Part shown: one piece after another, positions 46,401-58,400 of the stretch
How the letters are laid out: each line of letters starts with the position of its first letter
How positions within the stretch are numbered: position 1 is the first letter of the stretch
Made by a program: the position numbers and the translations under genes
Notes under the pieces: generated by a model
Database searches by the model: none
What the model was told of the DNA's origin: nothing
What the model saw: the letters and a program-made list of their open reading frames with translations, nothing else
NCBI RefSeq assembly: GCF_001949145.1
Contig: NW_019091580.1
Span: 236,998-300,997 of the forward strand
Reading direction: 5' to 3'
Source: Acanthaster planci
Lineage: Eukaryota > Echinodermata > Asteroidea > Valvatida > Acanthasteridae
Length of the DNA: 64,000 nt

Positions 46401-49400
46401 AGATATTTCCTATATTCCCTACATGCAACTGACTTCATGAAGAACAATGCTCAACACAACAGTATCTCAGTTTAATGCGGGACTTTCTGCTTTCTTGAAC
46501 ACTTCTTGGTCAGCCATCAGTCCAGCCTTCAGTTGGGCTTTATGGACACATGCTTCACAAATCAGAGTAAAATCACATGCCAAATGCCTCTGTCATGGTC
46601 CACTTGAAACAGGTTGTGACTTGACTGGAAACTGGACGCACTGAGACTAACATTGAGAACCTGTGAAAGACTCAAACAAGAAAACTTCAGACAGTGACTC
46701 CAACACACCGATCGCACAGCACCGTTTCGGGCTTGAGGTGGGCATACACCACCCCAAGCAGGCTCTGCCGCTTCTCCAGCAGCGTCCTGCGGTCTGACTC
46801 GGTCAGTGTCAGCACCTGTTTCCCCAAGTCGTCCAGCTGCAGCAGGATGCCGTAGACCCGCTCGATGGACAGGAGGGTGCGGCGCTTCTTGCTCTGCTCT
46901 TTTGCAGCGCTGGGTTTGGTGCCCTATAAATTTAAGGAAAGAAAGTAATCAAAAGGTTAATCTTTTTTTCTCTTTCAGTAACAGAAAGTGGTTTTGGCAC
47001 TTGGTAAGGGACTCATCCAATTTATGTTTTTGAAGTACATGTAGTTAGGAAAATCGCTGGGAAAGCGCTGTGCATATCGCAGTGATAAATATTACGGTGA
47101 TGAAGGGCAAAATAGAGCATATTTATTACGTCACTCTGATCCAACAAAGCGATTAAATATCACATTGTTTTTAAACATCAAATAATCGATAAAAGGCAAA
47201 CTCTTGTATTAATTTGAGTAGAAATTTCTCAATGGAAAGAATTACGAGAGCTGAGTTTTGGAGGAGTTTTGATATCACGATTAATAGGAAAATTGGAGAA
47301 AAGTCTATCACAAAAGTGTTGCACCGTTAATTGCTTTACTCATGTTTTTAATGGTTATTATTTTTCTAATGATTTTTAATGGATGTGCGTGGTACATTGG
47401 TAAACAACAAATAAAATTGGGCTAATGTTCTGACCTCTTCTTCGTCACCAACTGCTTCGATGTGGAAGTCAATCAACTGTCTGGGGTTATTGACACTTGA
47501 TGATGTGACCCGGCCGAGAGCACCTTCATACTGAGCTGGGAAAGTATGAAGGAACAAATTTACAACTTGTTACACAAATTGACATTATGAGCAATGTTTC
47601 TCAACACTGGGATATGATTTGAATATGACCTTGCACAGCTGTAATGGTATTCAGAAGGCTTGAAAACATTCCCAAATCTTATTTGATGCACGCTAGGTTT
47701 CAGTCCATCTATTTATTTATATCTTGAGTCGAATTTTTGTTTGGTACATGTAAGTAATGGGCATACATGTACTTTCCCAGACTGAGGGTCATACCATGTA
47801 GGAAACAGTGCGGTCAAAATGACAACTGCCCCGTAAGTCAAGCTTACAAGGCGTCACAAATTACTACAGTATAGCAATAAGAGAAGAACTAGGGCTGTGC
47901 GTGATTGCAGCCGTGCATCCAATGGTAGCCTGCAACCAGACAGTCCAATCCCCGAGTCTGCAATGGCCATGTGGCCACATACAGGAAAACTTAAGTGAAA
48001 ATAAGCCCTTTCTTCATGTATGCGCTGTGTGTTGTGAACATGATATGACATAAAAGCTTTGCCATAAGGTACAATGTTGAAGCGGCTCACTGCTTATCAA
48101 CAGAACAAAAACTTTTAGGTAACAAATATTGGAAAAACAATGATTTGTGAGCAAAACAATGCACCATGAGAATTAATACAAAAGAAGGAAAATAACCACA
48201 AAATGTTGCCGCTGCTGAAAGAGTTGGTTTAGATTACTTTTTAAAATCATTTTATGTAGAATTTTTCATCATAACTCCATGACTCGGGAATTTTTATTGG
48301 CTCAAAATGTGGTTAACTCTGTTTTTTATGCCATTCCTTTCTGGTGTGAGTTGAGATTTTTGTATTTATTGCATACTTACAAATAAACAGTTTAAGCTGC
48401 AAAGCAGTCCCATGCAATTCTAATTACCAAATGTGGGGGAAGCCATTATGTTAAGTGCAGCACTCGATCTGGCAGCTTGGCAGTAGAGTGCAGGGGACAT
48501 GGTTGGAAACACTTGACTACTGTGCCTTTGTTATAATCTTCATAACAATTACAGGTACCCTGATACCTGCTCCTTACAGGAATTGTGCACTATTATACAC
48601 ATGTACAAGTACAGTACTTTACCTGGTTGGTAGACCCTGGTTTCGAGTGACTTGGTGTTGGGCGTGATCTTGCCAGATTCCTTGCCATTCTTCTTTGTCT
48701 TCTCAGCCTGCACTCCCTCCTTGCCCTGCTCCTCCTGGCCCTGCTTCTTCTGCATGTAGGCCTGCGATGCAAGGCACAGATGGACCAAGGTTTACAATTT
48801 GGGGTCCAATTTCATGGCCCAACTCACAACGAAATTTTGCACCATGTGAACCCTGATTGTGCAGAAAACTGCCGTAGAGAACTGCGTGAATTTGTGGATG
48901 TTTCTGAGAGTTCTTTACACTTTTAACAACACACAGCAGACTATGCTAATGTTAGTAGAGATTTGAAAATTGGGCTGATAAAAATTTTATTTGCAGTCCA
49001 ACCCGAGACCTACGTGGTGAAAAGGGTAATAAATCTTCAGGCTATTTCTTTGTTACTGCCTGCTCCTCCATTAAGTCATACCTGGAACCAAAGCCTAGGC
49101 CAACCAAACAATTATGATGATTAAATTAGGGTTAGGGTTAAAAATTAGGGTTAATAGTCTTTTTGACCCACTGAAATGTATAAACTTGGCCAGGAATGAA
49201 ACCCTCTACTTTCCCCATACTGAAAGTTATTCACCTCCCATTGTCACCTTCAAGCGAAAGGACTAGATGTAGGTCCATTTGATGAACAAGCCTAGACTGG
49301 AATCGAACCTCAGACCAACCTGGTGATAATTATCATTCACTTCAGGATTACTGTTCTGTAATTAAAGCAGTTGAATCCTTTGGACCCATTAGCCTAATTG

Positions 49401-52400
49401 AAGTATGGCGGACATAATAGGAAGGTATTAAATATATTTCGTACCNNNNNNNNNNNNNNNNNNNNNNNNNNNNNNNNNNNNNNNNNNNNNNNNNNNNNNN
49501 NNNNNNNNNNNNNNNNNNNNNNNNNNNNNNNNNNNNNNNNNNNNNNNNNNNNNNNNNNNNNNNNNNNNNNNNNNNNNNNNNNNNNNNNNNNNNNNNNNNN
49601 NNNNNNNNNNNNNNNNNNNNNNNNNNNNNNNNNNNNNNNNNNNNNNNNNNNNNNNNNNNNNNNNNNNNNNNNNNNNNNNNNNNNNNNNNNNNNNNNNNNN
49701 NNNNNNNNNNNNNNNNNNNNNNNNNNNNNNNNNNNNNNNNNNNNNNNNNNNNNNNNNNNNNNNNNNNNNNNNNNNNNNNNNNNNNNNNNNNNNNNNNNNN
49801 NNNNNNNNNNNNNNNNNNNNNNNNNNNNNNNNNNNNNNNNNNNNNNNNNNNNNNNNNNNNNNNNNNNNNNNNNNNNNNNNNNNNNNNNNNNNNNNNNNNN
49901 NNNNNNNNNNNNNNNNNNNNNNNNNNNNNNNNNNNNNNNNNNNNNNNNNNNNNNNNNNNNNNNNNNNNNNNNNNNNNNNNNNNNNNNNNNNNNNNNNNNN
50001 NNNNNNNNNNNNNNNNNNNNNNNNNNNNNNNNNNNNNNNNNNNNNNNNNNNNNNNNNNNNNNNNNNNNNNNNNNNNNNNNNNNNNNNNNNNNNNNNNNNN
50101 NNNNNNNNNNNNNNNNNNNNNNCTTGAAATAGTGTCCTCCTGTTGTGTCTGCCACACTTCGAAAAAGCTAATTTACACTGACATTACTGCCTGGGCTGGA
50201 ATCGAATGGTAGACCCACCTGATAGTAGTAATCGTCCACCTCAGGATTATTGCTCTGTAGTTGAAGCAGTTGGATCTTTTGGACCCACTCTTTCTCCCGC
50301 TGTGTCATCAGGTTTGCATAGTCATCGGTGCTGGCATCCCCACCAGGACCAGGGCGGCGCTGTTCATTGTAACGGTTATGATGAGGTCGCTGGTGTCTGT
50401 TGTCTCCATAGCGATTTGGCGTTCTGCATGAATAAAAGATCTAATCTTTAGACCAACCTATTCACCTGTTTTGTCACATCGAGTGGACGGGACTATCTAA
50501 CTATTCAATCTACAACAGTTTATGTGTAACAAAGAAATTACATGTATTTGAAAATAGCTTTCAAAATAATGCATGGGAATTCACATAGAAGTTAAGGCAT
50601 AATGAATTAATATTTAAAACATATACTGTATGACCTAGATGTGTATGTGGGACAATCACAGAGCAGTTTTACTACTGAGATTTTAGATCATGCAAGCTTC
50701 ATTTACAGTGTACCGTATATGTGGTGATGTCATGACATTTCAAATGCCAATGACCACTGTTCAAGAATGAATCAGGCTCAGAAAAATTCCACAGGTCACA
50801 AGTAAAGTTTGATAAGTGAAGGTTCTTACTGAGAAAATGGTCTTTGTTGATTGTTGAATGGATACCGCCGTCTCAATCCAGGATCAGAGAAGGGCCGCAT
50901 TGGAGGAATACTGTAAGAAAAGAACCAAGAGTCAGGGAACATGACTTTCGTCCACATTAAGCAATGTAGATTAGGTTTTCAAGATGAGTACATGTACATG
51001 TAAGTCCAACCATTCGAAGATGGCAATTGTTGGGAGAATACCCTATCTGGCCATCAACCAGTGCCCATTCTGATCCACATGCCACTGCATCTACAATGTA
51101 ATGTTTCACCCACGTGTTGGAGGATGGTGAAATAATTATGTGAATGCTGAGGGAGACATGGTTGAGACCAATGTAATTTGTGTGAAGCTTATTGGACAGG
51201 TGGGAAGAAAAAAACATGCACATTAATAACAACCAACCAAGTTAAAATGTAATGCATGGGGTCAATCTTTCTTTTCTTTGAATATCTCATTTTTCTCTTC
51301 TCGGAAAGCAGACTCACTGTGGGTGCATAGGTGTCAGGTAGGTGTTCATAGCCCTCCCTGGGCCGGACCCCCGCACGCCTTGAGGGGTGCGCAGGTGTGG
51401 TCCTCCGATCACGCTGCCAGGGGGAAATGGCATTATGGAAGTTCGGCCCTGTTGCATCATGGGCGGGCCCTGGCGCTGCTGGTGCATCATGGGTGACATC
51501 GGTCGCTGCTGCATCATGGGAGAGCCAAAACGCTGCTGCTGCTGTTGCTGGTGCTGCTGTTGGTGTTGTGGTTGTTGCTGCATTGGAGTTCTGGTGGGAG
51601 GGGGTCCTCCAGTGGGTGGGGCCATACCCTTAGCAGGGGGAGTCATGCCAGCTGCCATTGGCCTAGGGAATGGCGAAGCACTGCCTTGCGCCGAATTGGC
51701 CATGATGAGTTGACGGATCTGGTTTGGGGAAGCCCGGCCATTGGCTGCCTGCATGCTGAGGACAAGCTGCCTGATGTAAGTGGGTGATACGCGACCTCCA
51801 ACAGACTGATGAATCTTCTGAACCAACTGCTGCACTGCAGGTGAAGCAGCCAACTGCTGCTGCTGCTGCTGTGGTGTCATAGGCTGACCAGAAGACTGGT
51901 CAGAGAGTAAAATGTCCAAAATAAAACATTAAATCATATCATGGATGGTTGCAGAAGTAGTAGGGAAGTGCCGATTCCGACGAAAATTGAAAAGCGTCGT
52001 ATACCTACCCGACCCTTTTCAAAAATTCCAAAACTCAAAATCAGCAAAATTGCAAAACCCTCCTATACACATGTACATGTACTTACCCGACCCCTTTTCG
52101 AAAATTCCAAAACTCAAAATCAGCAAAACTGCAAAACCCTTCTAGACACATGTACCTACCCGACCCTTTTTTCAAAATTTAAAAAGTCGATACATTTACC
52201 CCTTAAAACAACAAAAATAGCCCGTTTTTTGGGTCAACATTTCAATTTTGCAAACTCTGGTTTTTTGGATTATTGAAAGGGGTCGGGTAGGTATACAACG
52301 GTTTTTCAATTTTCACCAGAAATTGGCACTTCCCTACTACTACTAATACTACTTTCGCTTCAAAAAATATTGACTGGTCAGCACCCTTGGAGGCATCTTT

Positions 52401-55400
52401 GTAAAACGAAAACTATGGATTAATTACCGAAATAAATTTAGCAGCAATAAAAATGAAAAAATTTCTAACTTATTACATGAAAGTATTTAATTCATATAAG
52501 ATGCCATCAGATCAAAAACTGAACGTTAATACCAAATTATGTTATAAGCACAATATTCATGGTTATAACACATGTACAAGGAATAAGTTGTTATTAATGA
52601 AGTACATCAGTGTCACACGAGGGCGTAAAACCTTGGTACATGTATAATGAATATTCAGCATATTTCAGGACCCACCTTCCTACGTACATGTATAGTAACA
52701 CGGATAGTATGTAAATTTTTTAACTAATATGACCAAATACGGTTGACGTGGGAAAAATTTGAAAACGTGGAATTTCAAAATTTTAATGATCTCTGTGGGT
52801 TTAAAACTGTAGTGAAGCATTGGACAGGCAGCGGACAGATCTTGACATAGGAGACTCGTGATCAGTTTTCGTGCGATTGCACATTTTGATTTCATCAATT
52901 GAGTGATAATTGTGAGAATAATTTGAGAAACAGATAGTTTGTGGCGATAGCCCAAATCCTATATTTTCTTCATTGGAAAGCGTTAACTTAACTTAAGTGC
53001 TTAAGAAGTGAAATCCACTTCTTGGAAAGCTAAATCCACGGTTGAGAAGTTAGTCTACGGAAACCGAACGTTGTTTCAAGCCAGGGAGTCAGACTTTAAG
53101 ACTGTTCGCTCGTCTTAAAACTGTAAGTTGAGTATTTTGTTTTTAGAAAGCTATTTTGTATAATTTTCAGTCATTTTGCTCTAATTATTGTATTCAAGAT
53201 AAATTCGAAATGTCAAGATTATCTCTTATAAGGTACAGTCCGTTCGTGTGGAAATCCCGTGCATACTGCTTGAATTCATGTTTGTACAACAAGCCCATGC
53301 CGCTTGCATTATTCATAGTGACTATTGTGTACACATGCACAGCCCGACCTTTGGAGATTTAACGCGACACGGTGTTGTGTAGAAAACTCATTGATTTTTG
53401 GTATTATTTCTGCATATTTTTGGAGCTTCATTGTAAATACAGCAATAGCCTTATTAATTGTAAATAGAAATTTCAAAGGACTCCCTTTAGTGGAGTTTGT
53501 CGTAGAATCGTCCTCTTTGAGGGAGAGGCTGCCCCGTTACCCCGACGAGAACCATAGCGTCGCGGGATCAGAGGACCTAGAAAGAGGGACTTGCGACCAC
53601 ACTACCTTATCAAATTGGCGGAGATCCCCAGGGCGTTCAGCCGGTGGAGCGATGACATGCTGGAGGACATGCATGAGTACTCATGTGGGGGATAGTAATA
53701 TAATGAATTTGTAATGTGATTAATATATTCTTAGTTTGAGGTAAACTCTTGAAAACCAACTCACAAGTTCTAACACGGATTTTGTGAAGATTGGAAATAG
53801 TAGTAAATTTCTTTTTTACTTTTTTGTTGTATAGATTACTACCAGTTCCTGAAAGTTTCTTTTTTTGTGACTTTGTTGTCAGTGAGTGGATATAAAAAGT
53901 GATCAATCTATATACTTTGGACCCGGTTTGTGACAATCGGTAGTCATAATATTGCTATGCCTCAACCACGACAGCTTCTGGTGTTTTACGTTTCACCGGC
54001 ATAGACTTTCCAACAGCAAGGAATCAAATTCCCCAAATTGAAGTGCAAAAATTGATACGGTTACGACAGAAAGAAGGGAACATTTCCAATTTTGTATTTG
54101 TCTACAAACGTTTTGACCGACAGACACATAGACCAGCTAATATTTGACAATGGGCACATACAACATTATTGCTGGATTAAAAACAAATTGCGACTCATTT
54201 TGAGTCTGGTTAGCACCGAAAATGTCAATCTATTTTCACAAAGCCGAAAAATTAGCCAATCACCAAGAAGACTGCCTCGGATTAGACATACCCGTTACTA
54301 AAGTAATGCTAACGCCAGCAAAGGACAACATATTAAAATTCCATCTGCGACATTATAAAAATAAACAATTAGCAGCGTTTGTCATCTACACCGATTTTGA
54401 ATCTATATTGGAACCGACAATATCAACAGATCGTTTCGGGGTATTCCTACTGCATCAAGCGATGCGTCTGCGTTTATACGAAACGGCAAACCTACAGAGG
54501 GCACAACGCAGCAAAATCGTTCATTAATTCGCCATTAGCAGAGAAACAGGAAATTAATAAAATGTTTGCAAACCCAAAAAGGATGCAGTGGAACCTAGAA
54601 TCATCCGAACACCATGAAGCTAATGATACCTGTTGGATCTGCGAGAAACCGATTTGGCCTATCCGGTATAATCAATGTCATCGCTTAAGGCCAAAAGAAC
54701 CCAAAACAAACAATGATTACAATCAAAGTAAGAACTCGACTTATATAATCAATTTGGACAAGAATAACTTATATGGCTGGACAATGAGTCAGCTGTTACC
54801 GGTAGGCAGCTTTAAATGGAAGAAAAATCTTGAAAGATATATTCGCGATGAAATTTTAGAATTAGACCCCCTCGGTGAAAAGGGTTACATATTTGAAGTC
54901 ACCTCGGATTATCCAAAATGGTTACACGATGAACACAACGATTTCCCGCTGACGCCTGAAAATATTAAAATTCCAAATGAATGGTTGTCGCCTTATCAAA
55001 AACAACTTATTGATTTAAACGAAGTAAATAAACTCGTGGCGACTTTAAGCACCAAAGAGAAATATAAATTACATTATCAAAATTTACAATTATATTTAAA
55101 ACTCGGTCTACAGTTAAAAATGGTTTTTGGGATTACTCAATAAAGACGAGCAAAGCGCAAGCAGCGTTAAACTCCATTCAACTTGAAAACATCGAACTCC
55201 CTAGCGCAGCTGACAAAGTAAGTGATATCGTAGAAGAGCTCACAGAAAATCGAGAAGCGCAGACGGAAGGATTAAATTACCGTGAGTTACTCGCTTTAGG
55301 CGAATCTTTACAGACGGCAATGCGACGGGCTTCTTCATAAAAATCAATTTTTTCTAGAGTTAAAAGTAATATATAAATTATGACGTCTTCTTTCTCTCTA

Positions 55401-58400
55401 TCTGTTGCTGCGACTAATAGGTCCCCTTAATTTAAACGTAGATTAATTAACGTTCTTTTTTGTTCGCGGAGAGCAGTTATGATTTGGTTAACTCTGCCGC
55501 TGAATCCTGGTAAATTTCCTGCTTCGTAAGCTTGAAGATAATCTCTTATTCAGTCATAAAAGAAAACTGTACTGTCTGCTTCTAATTCGGATAACAGTAT
55601 TACAAGTCGAAGTGATTCTACAACGTCCATGTTGATGGATGTTACATCTATTGAGGCAGGTAGTCCATGATTTGGTCTAACTTCTTCGAGTCTACTTCCC
55701 GCAGGCATTCCTTCGACTTGAGTTTGCCATTCGTTTTCGGTGGATTTTGTAATGTTAAAGTGCCCCTGGTAAAAGCTTACTTTTTTACTTTAACAGATTT
55801 GTCATCTTTTGAATTATCGATGGCATTTTTCTAATTTAAACATCTGCTCGCTTTTGGTTAAATAAAAAGAACGCGTTTTCATTTTATAATAAACCAGTTT
55901 GTAAAATCTAACCGGTTCTAAATTTATTGATGGCATTGGTAAAGTGTTTTTCAGAGACCTGAAACAGGTCTTTTACTTTATCTACAGTTCTTTTGTTACG
56001 TCTTGATAACAAACCATTTACAGTTAACCACGCCGCGTGAGTCGTGACTAATTTAGCATATTCAAATTTAGTGGCAAAAGTTAAACCCATTTACTTCTAG
56101 AGGAATCTTGGGAATTTTTTTCAGAAGTTTTGGTTGAGGAGGGAAATCGATAATTAATCCATAGTTTTCGTTTTGCAAGAATCACTCCATGGGTGCTGAC
56201 CAGTCAATATTTTTTACAGCGAAAGTAGTATTAGTAGTAGTAGGGAAGTGCCGATTTCTGGTGAAAATCGAAAAACTGTCGTACTGACGCTTTTTAAAAT
56301 CTGAAAATCGAGGTTGGCAAAATTGAAGCGTTTTCCTTAAAAATCTGACTGTTTTTGTTGTTTTAAGGAGTAAAATATATCAACTTTTTAAATTTTGAAA
56401 AAAAAGGTCAGGTAGGTATAGGAGGGTTTTTCGATTTTGCTAATGTCGAGTTTCGGGAATTTTGAAAAACTGTCGGGTAGGTACATGTATACGACGGTTT
56501 TTGTTTTTTGATGGAGTCGGCACTGCCCTACTGCTGCAGACTCCAATTGCCTGAATAAGGTACAGTCACCCCCAGCAGAATCAGTTTATGCCAGAGGTCT
56601 TGGAAACTATCACACATTTTCAGTGCCTGTTTGTTTAAAGATAAGTGCCTGATCTGATCAGATAAATTCATAGGGAAAAGTTTAGAGTCAAGCTTGTTTT
56701 GTACACAAGCATAAGTTCACAGAGGTGGATCATGTGTTGAACTCGGACTTTAACTTGGCTCCTGTACATGATCTGTTGTAGAAACAGTACTCTGTGGAAA
56801 AGCCCAACTGTGTCACAGAGGATGTCATGGTTAGAATTACTATACAAATATTGTATAAATGACTCTCAAAAATCAGTACTTATGGTTTGTGAATTTCTTA
56901 TGAAATTTGGCAATGGTCTTCTCTTTTCAAAAGAAAATTGTATTGGCCAAAAATAAACTCACGCCTGGGTTTGCTTTGTTGTGGGGAAATCATGGCATCA
57001 TACAAGTGGTTGAATTCGATGTTATTCAGAGTTGGAAGTGAAAGAGATCCTTAAAAGTCTTGTGAGCTGGGTGAAACTGACATTAAGCAGAGGTAAGTTC
57101 ACATACCTTGGACTGCAAGTGTTGCATCACCTGCTGTTGTTGCTGCTGTTGCCTCTTCAGCTGCTGCTGATGCTGGTGCACCACGCCTGCCGGTGTCCGC
57201 TGCAGGAGGGAGTGCTGGGGCGGGGTGCCCACTGGCATCATTCTGCTGGCAGGTGGCGAGCCCAGGATTGGGGAGACCGTGCGCTGCGGGGGTGCCCGGT
57301 CCGTCAGGTCTTTCTCCAGCTCCTCCAGGGTCAGCACTTTCTTGGCCGGCTCTGTGCTCGCAATGGCCTGAATGACAGCTGGATCCTAACAATAACGAAT
57401 CGCAATCAGACTGGTTACAAAAAGTGCACAAGGCTGGAGCAACCTAAAATGTCTTGAATGGGTTTTGACGCACCATTTTCATAACAATAATGCTTGGTGA
57501 AGCATGATTGGAGGATTTCTAACAGCATATTGTTTAGAAGCATTTTGCTCCTAAAATAGCAAACAGTAGTAACGCAGCACACAGCTTGGCCCAATTAACC
57601 CTTTATTTCAGGATTCAATTTTTTCCTGAGACACCCAGTAAAGGGTTAATGAACCCTTTTACATGCACAAAACAACCCCTTGTAAGCTAATAGCATCTCG
57701 ACTCTACTTTTCTAAATCAATAATACAAAGGGACTAAAAAATTATTTTTGTTTAGCAACAAAAGGCTACCAGCCAAATTGCCAGGGTTACATTACTACAT
57801 GTACTTTGTGGCCGGCTCTCAGCATATGTTCTGCCTAGCAGTGCAATCTGCTCAGCAATTTTTTCTGTTCCATGAGATTGAGCCTTGGGAAGAACCGTTA
57901 TGTGCCTCTGACAAGATACAGGTAGAACCACACACCTCGAGGGGCAATTCCTCAGGTGGATGGATGTTGAGCATGGCTTTGAGGTGCTGCTCGGTGTTGG
58001 TGGTAACCTTCTTGGTGGTAGGCGAGCCCCAGATATTCTTCCGGCTCCCCGGCGAGATAAACTCCTGGGGGTCAAAGAGTGCCGGCGGGGAGGAGGGGCC
58101 AAACAACTGGGCCATGTTGGAATTTCCCATGCTGGCTCCGTTCTAGTGTAACAAAGACAGTAAGATCTTAGTGACACAAATTTGCGACCTCAGATTTAAT
58201 ACATGGATTTGCACAGCGAATTCACAAAAGTTGAACACATTTCAACTCGAGTGAATTTTTGCTGCAAATCTTTTGTAACCCAAACGTCAAATTCGTTTCA
58301 CATTCACATTTGCTTGTGATATGAACAGGCCCTGAATACTTTCTACTGGGATTGCCAAATACATGTGTGAATACCAGTAGGAGTACTTAATGGAATATAC

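Larger units (their letters stand above)
51956..56534. mobile_element. Polinton/Maverick-type remnant, 4.58 kb, inserted in a PATL1 intron
   Basis: Long terminal inverted repeats: 51956-52386 and 56192-56534. Their tips are AGTAGTAGGGAAGTGCCG and the complement of GCAGTAGGGCAGTGCCG. A 6-bp target duplication, TGCAGA, flanks the element (51950-51955 and 56535-56540). Polintons have long TIRs, AG...CT-type tips and 6-bp duplications, and they encode a protein-primed family B DNA polymerase, fragments of which lie inside. At 4.6 kb, against a usual 15-20 kb, it has lost most genes. It lies between the PATL1 exons at 51318-51895 and 57107-57385 and does not touch coding sequence. Confidence 0.85.

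Noticed and set aside
51387-51713. Cys/Gly/Trp-rich plus-strand open frame
   Set aside because: Reverse shadow of the CAG-rich PATL1 exon 51318-51895.
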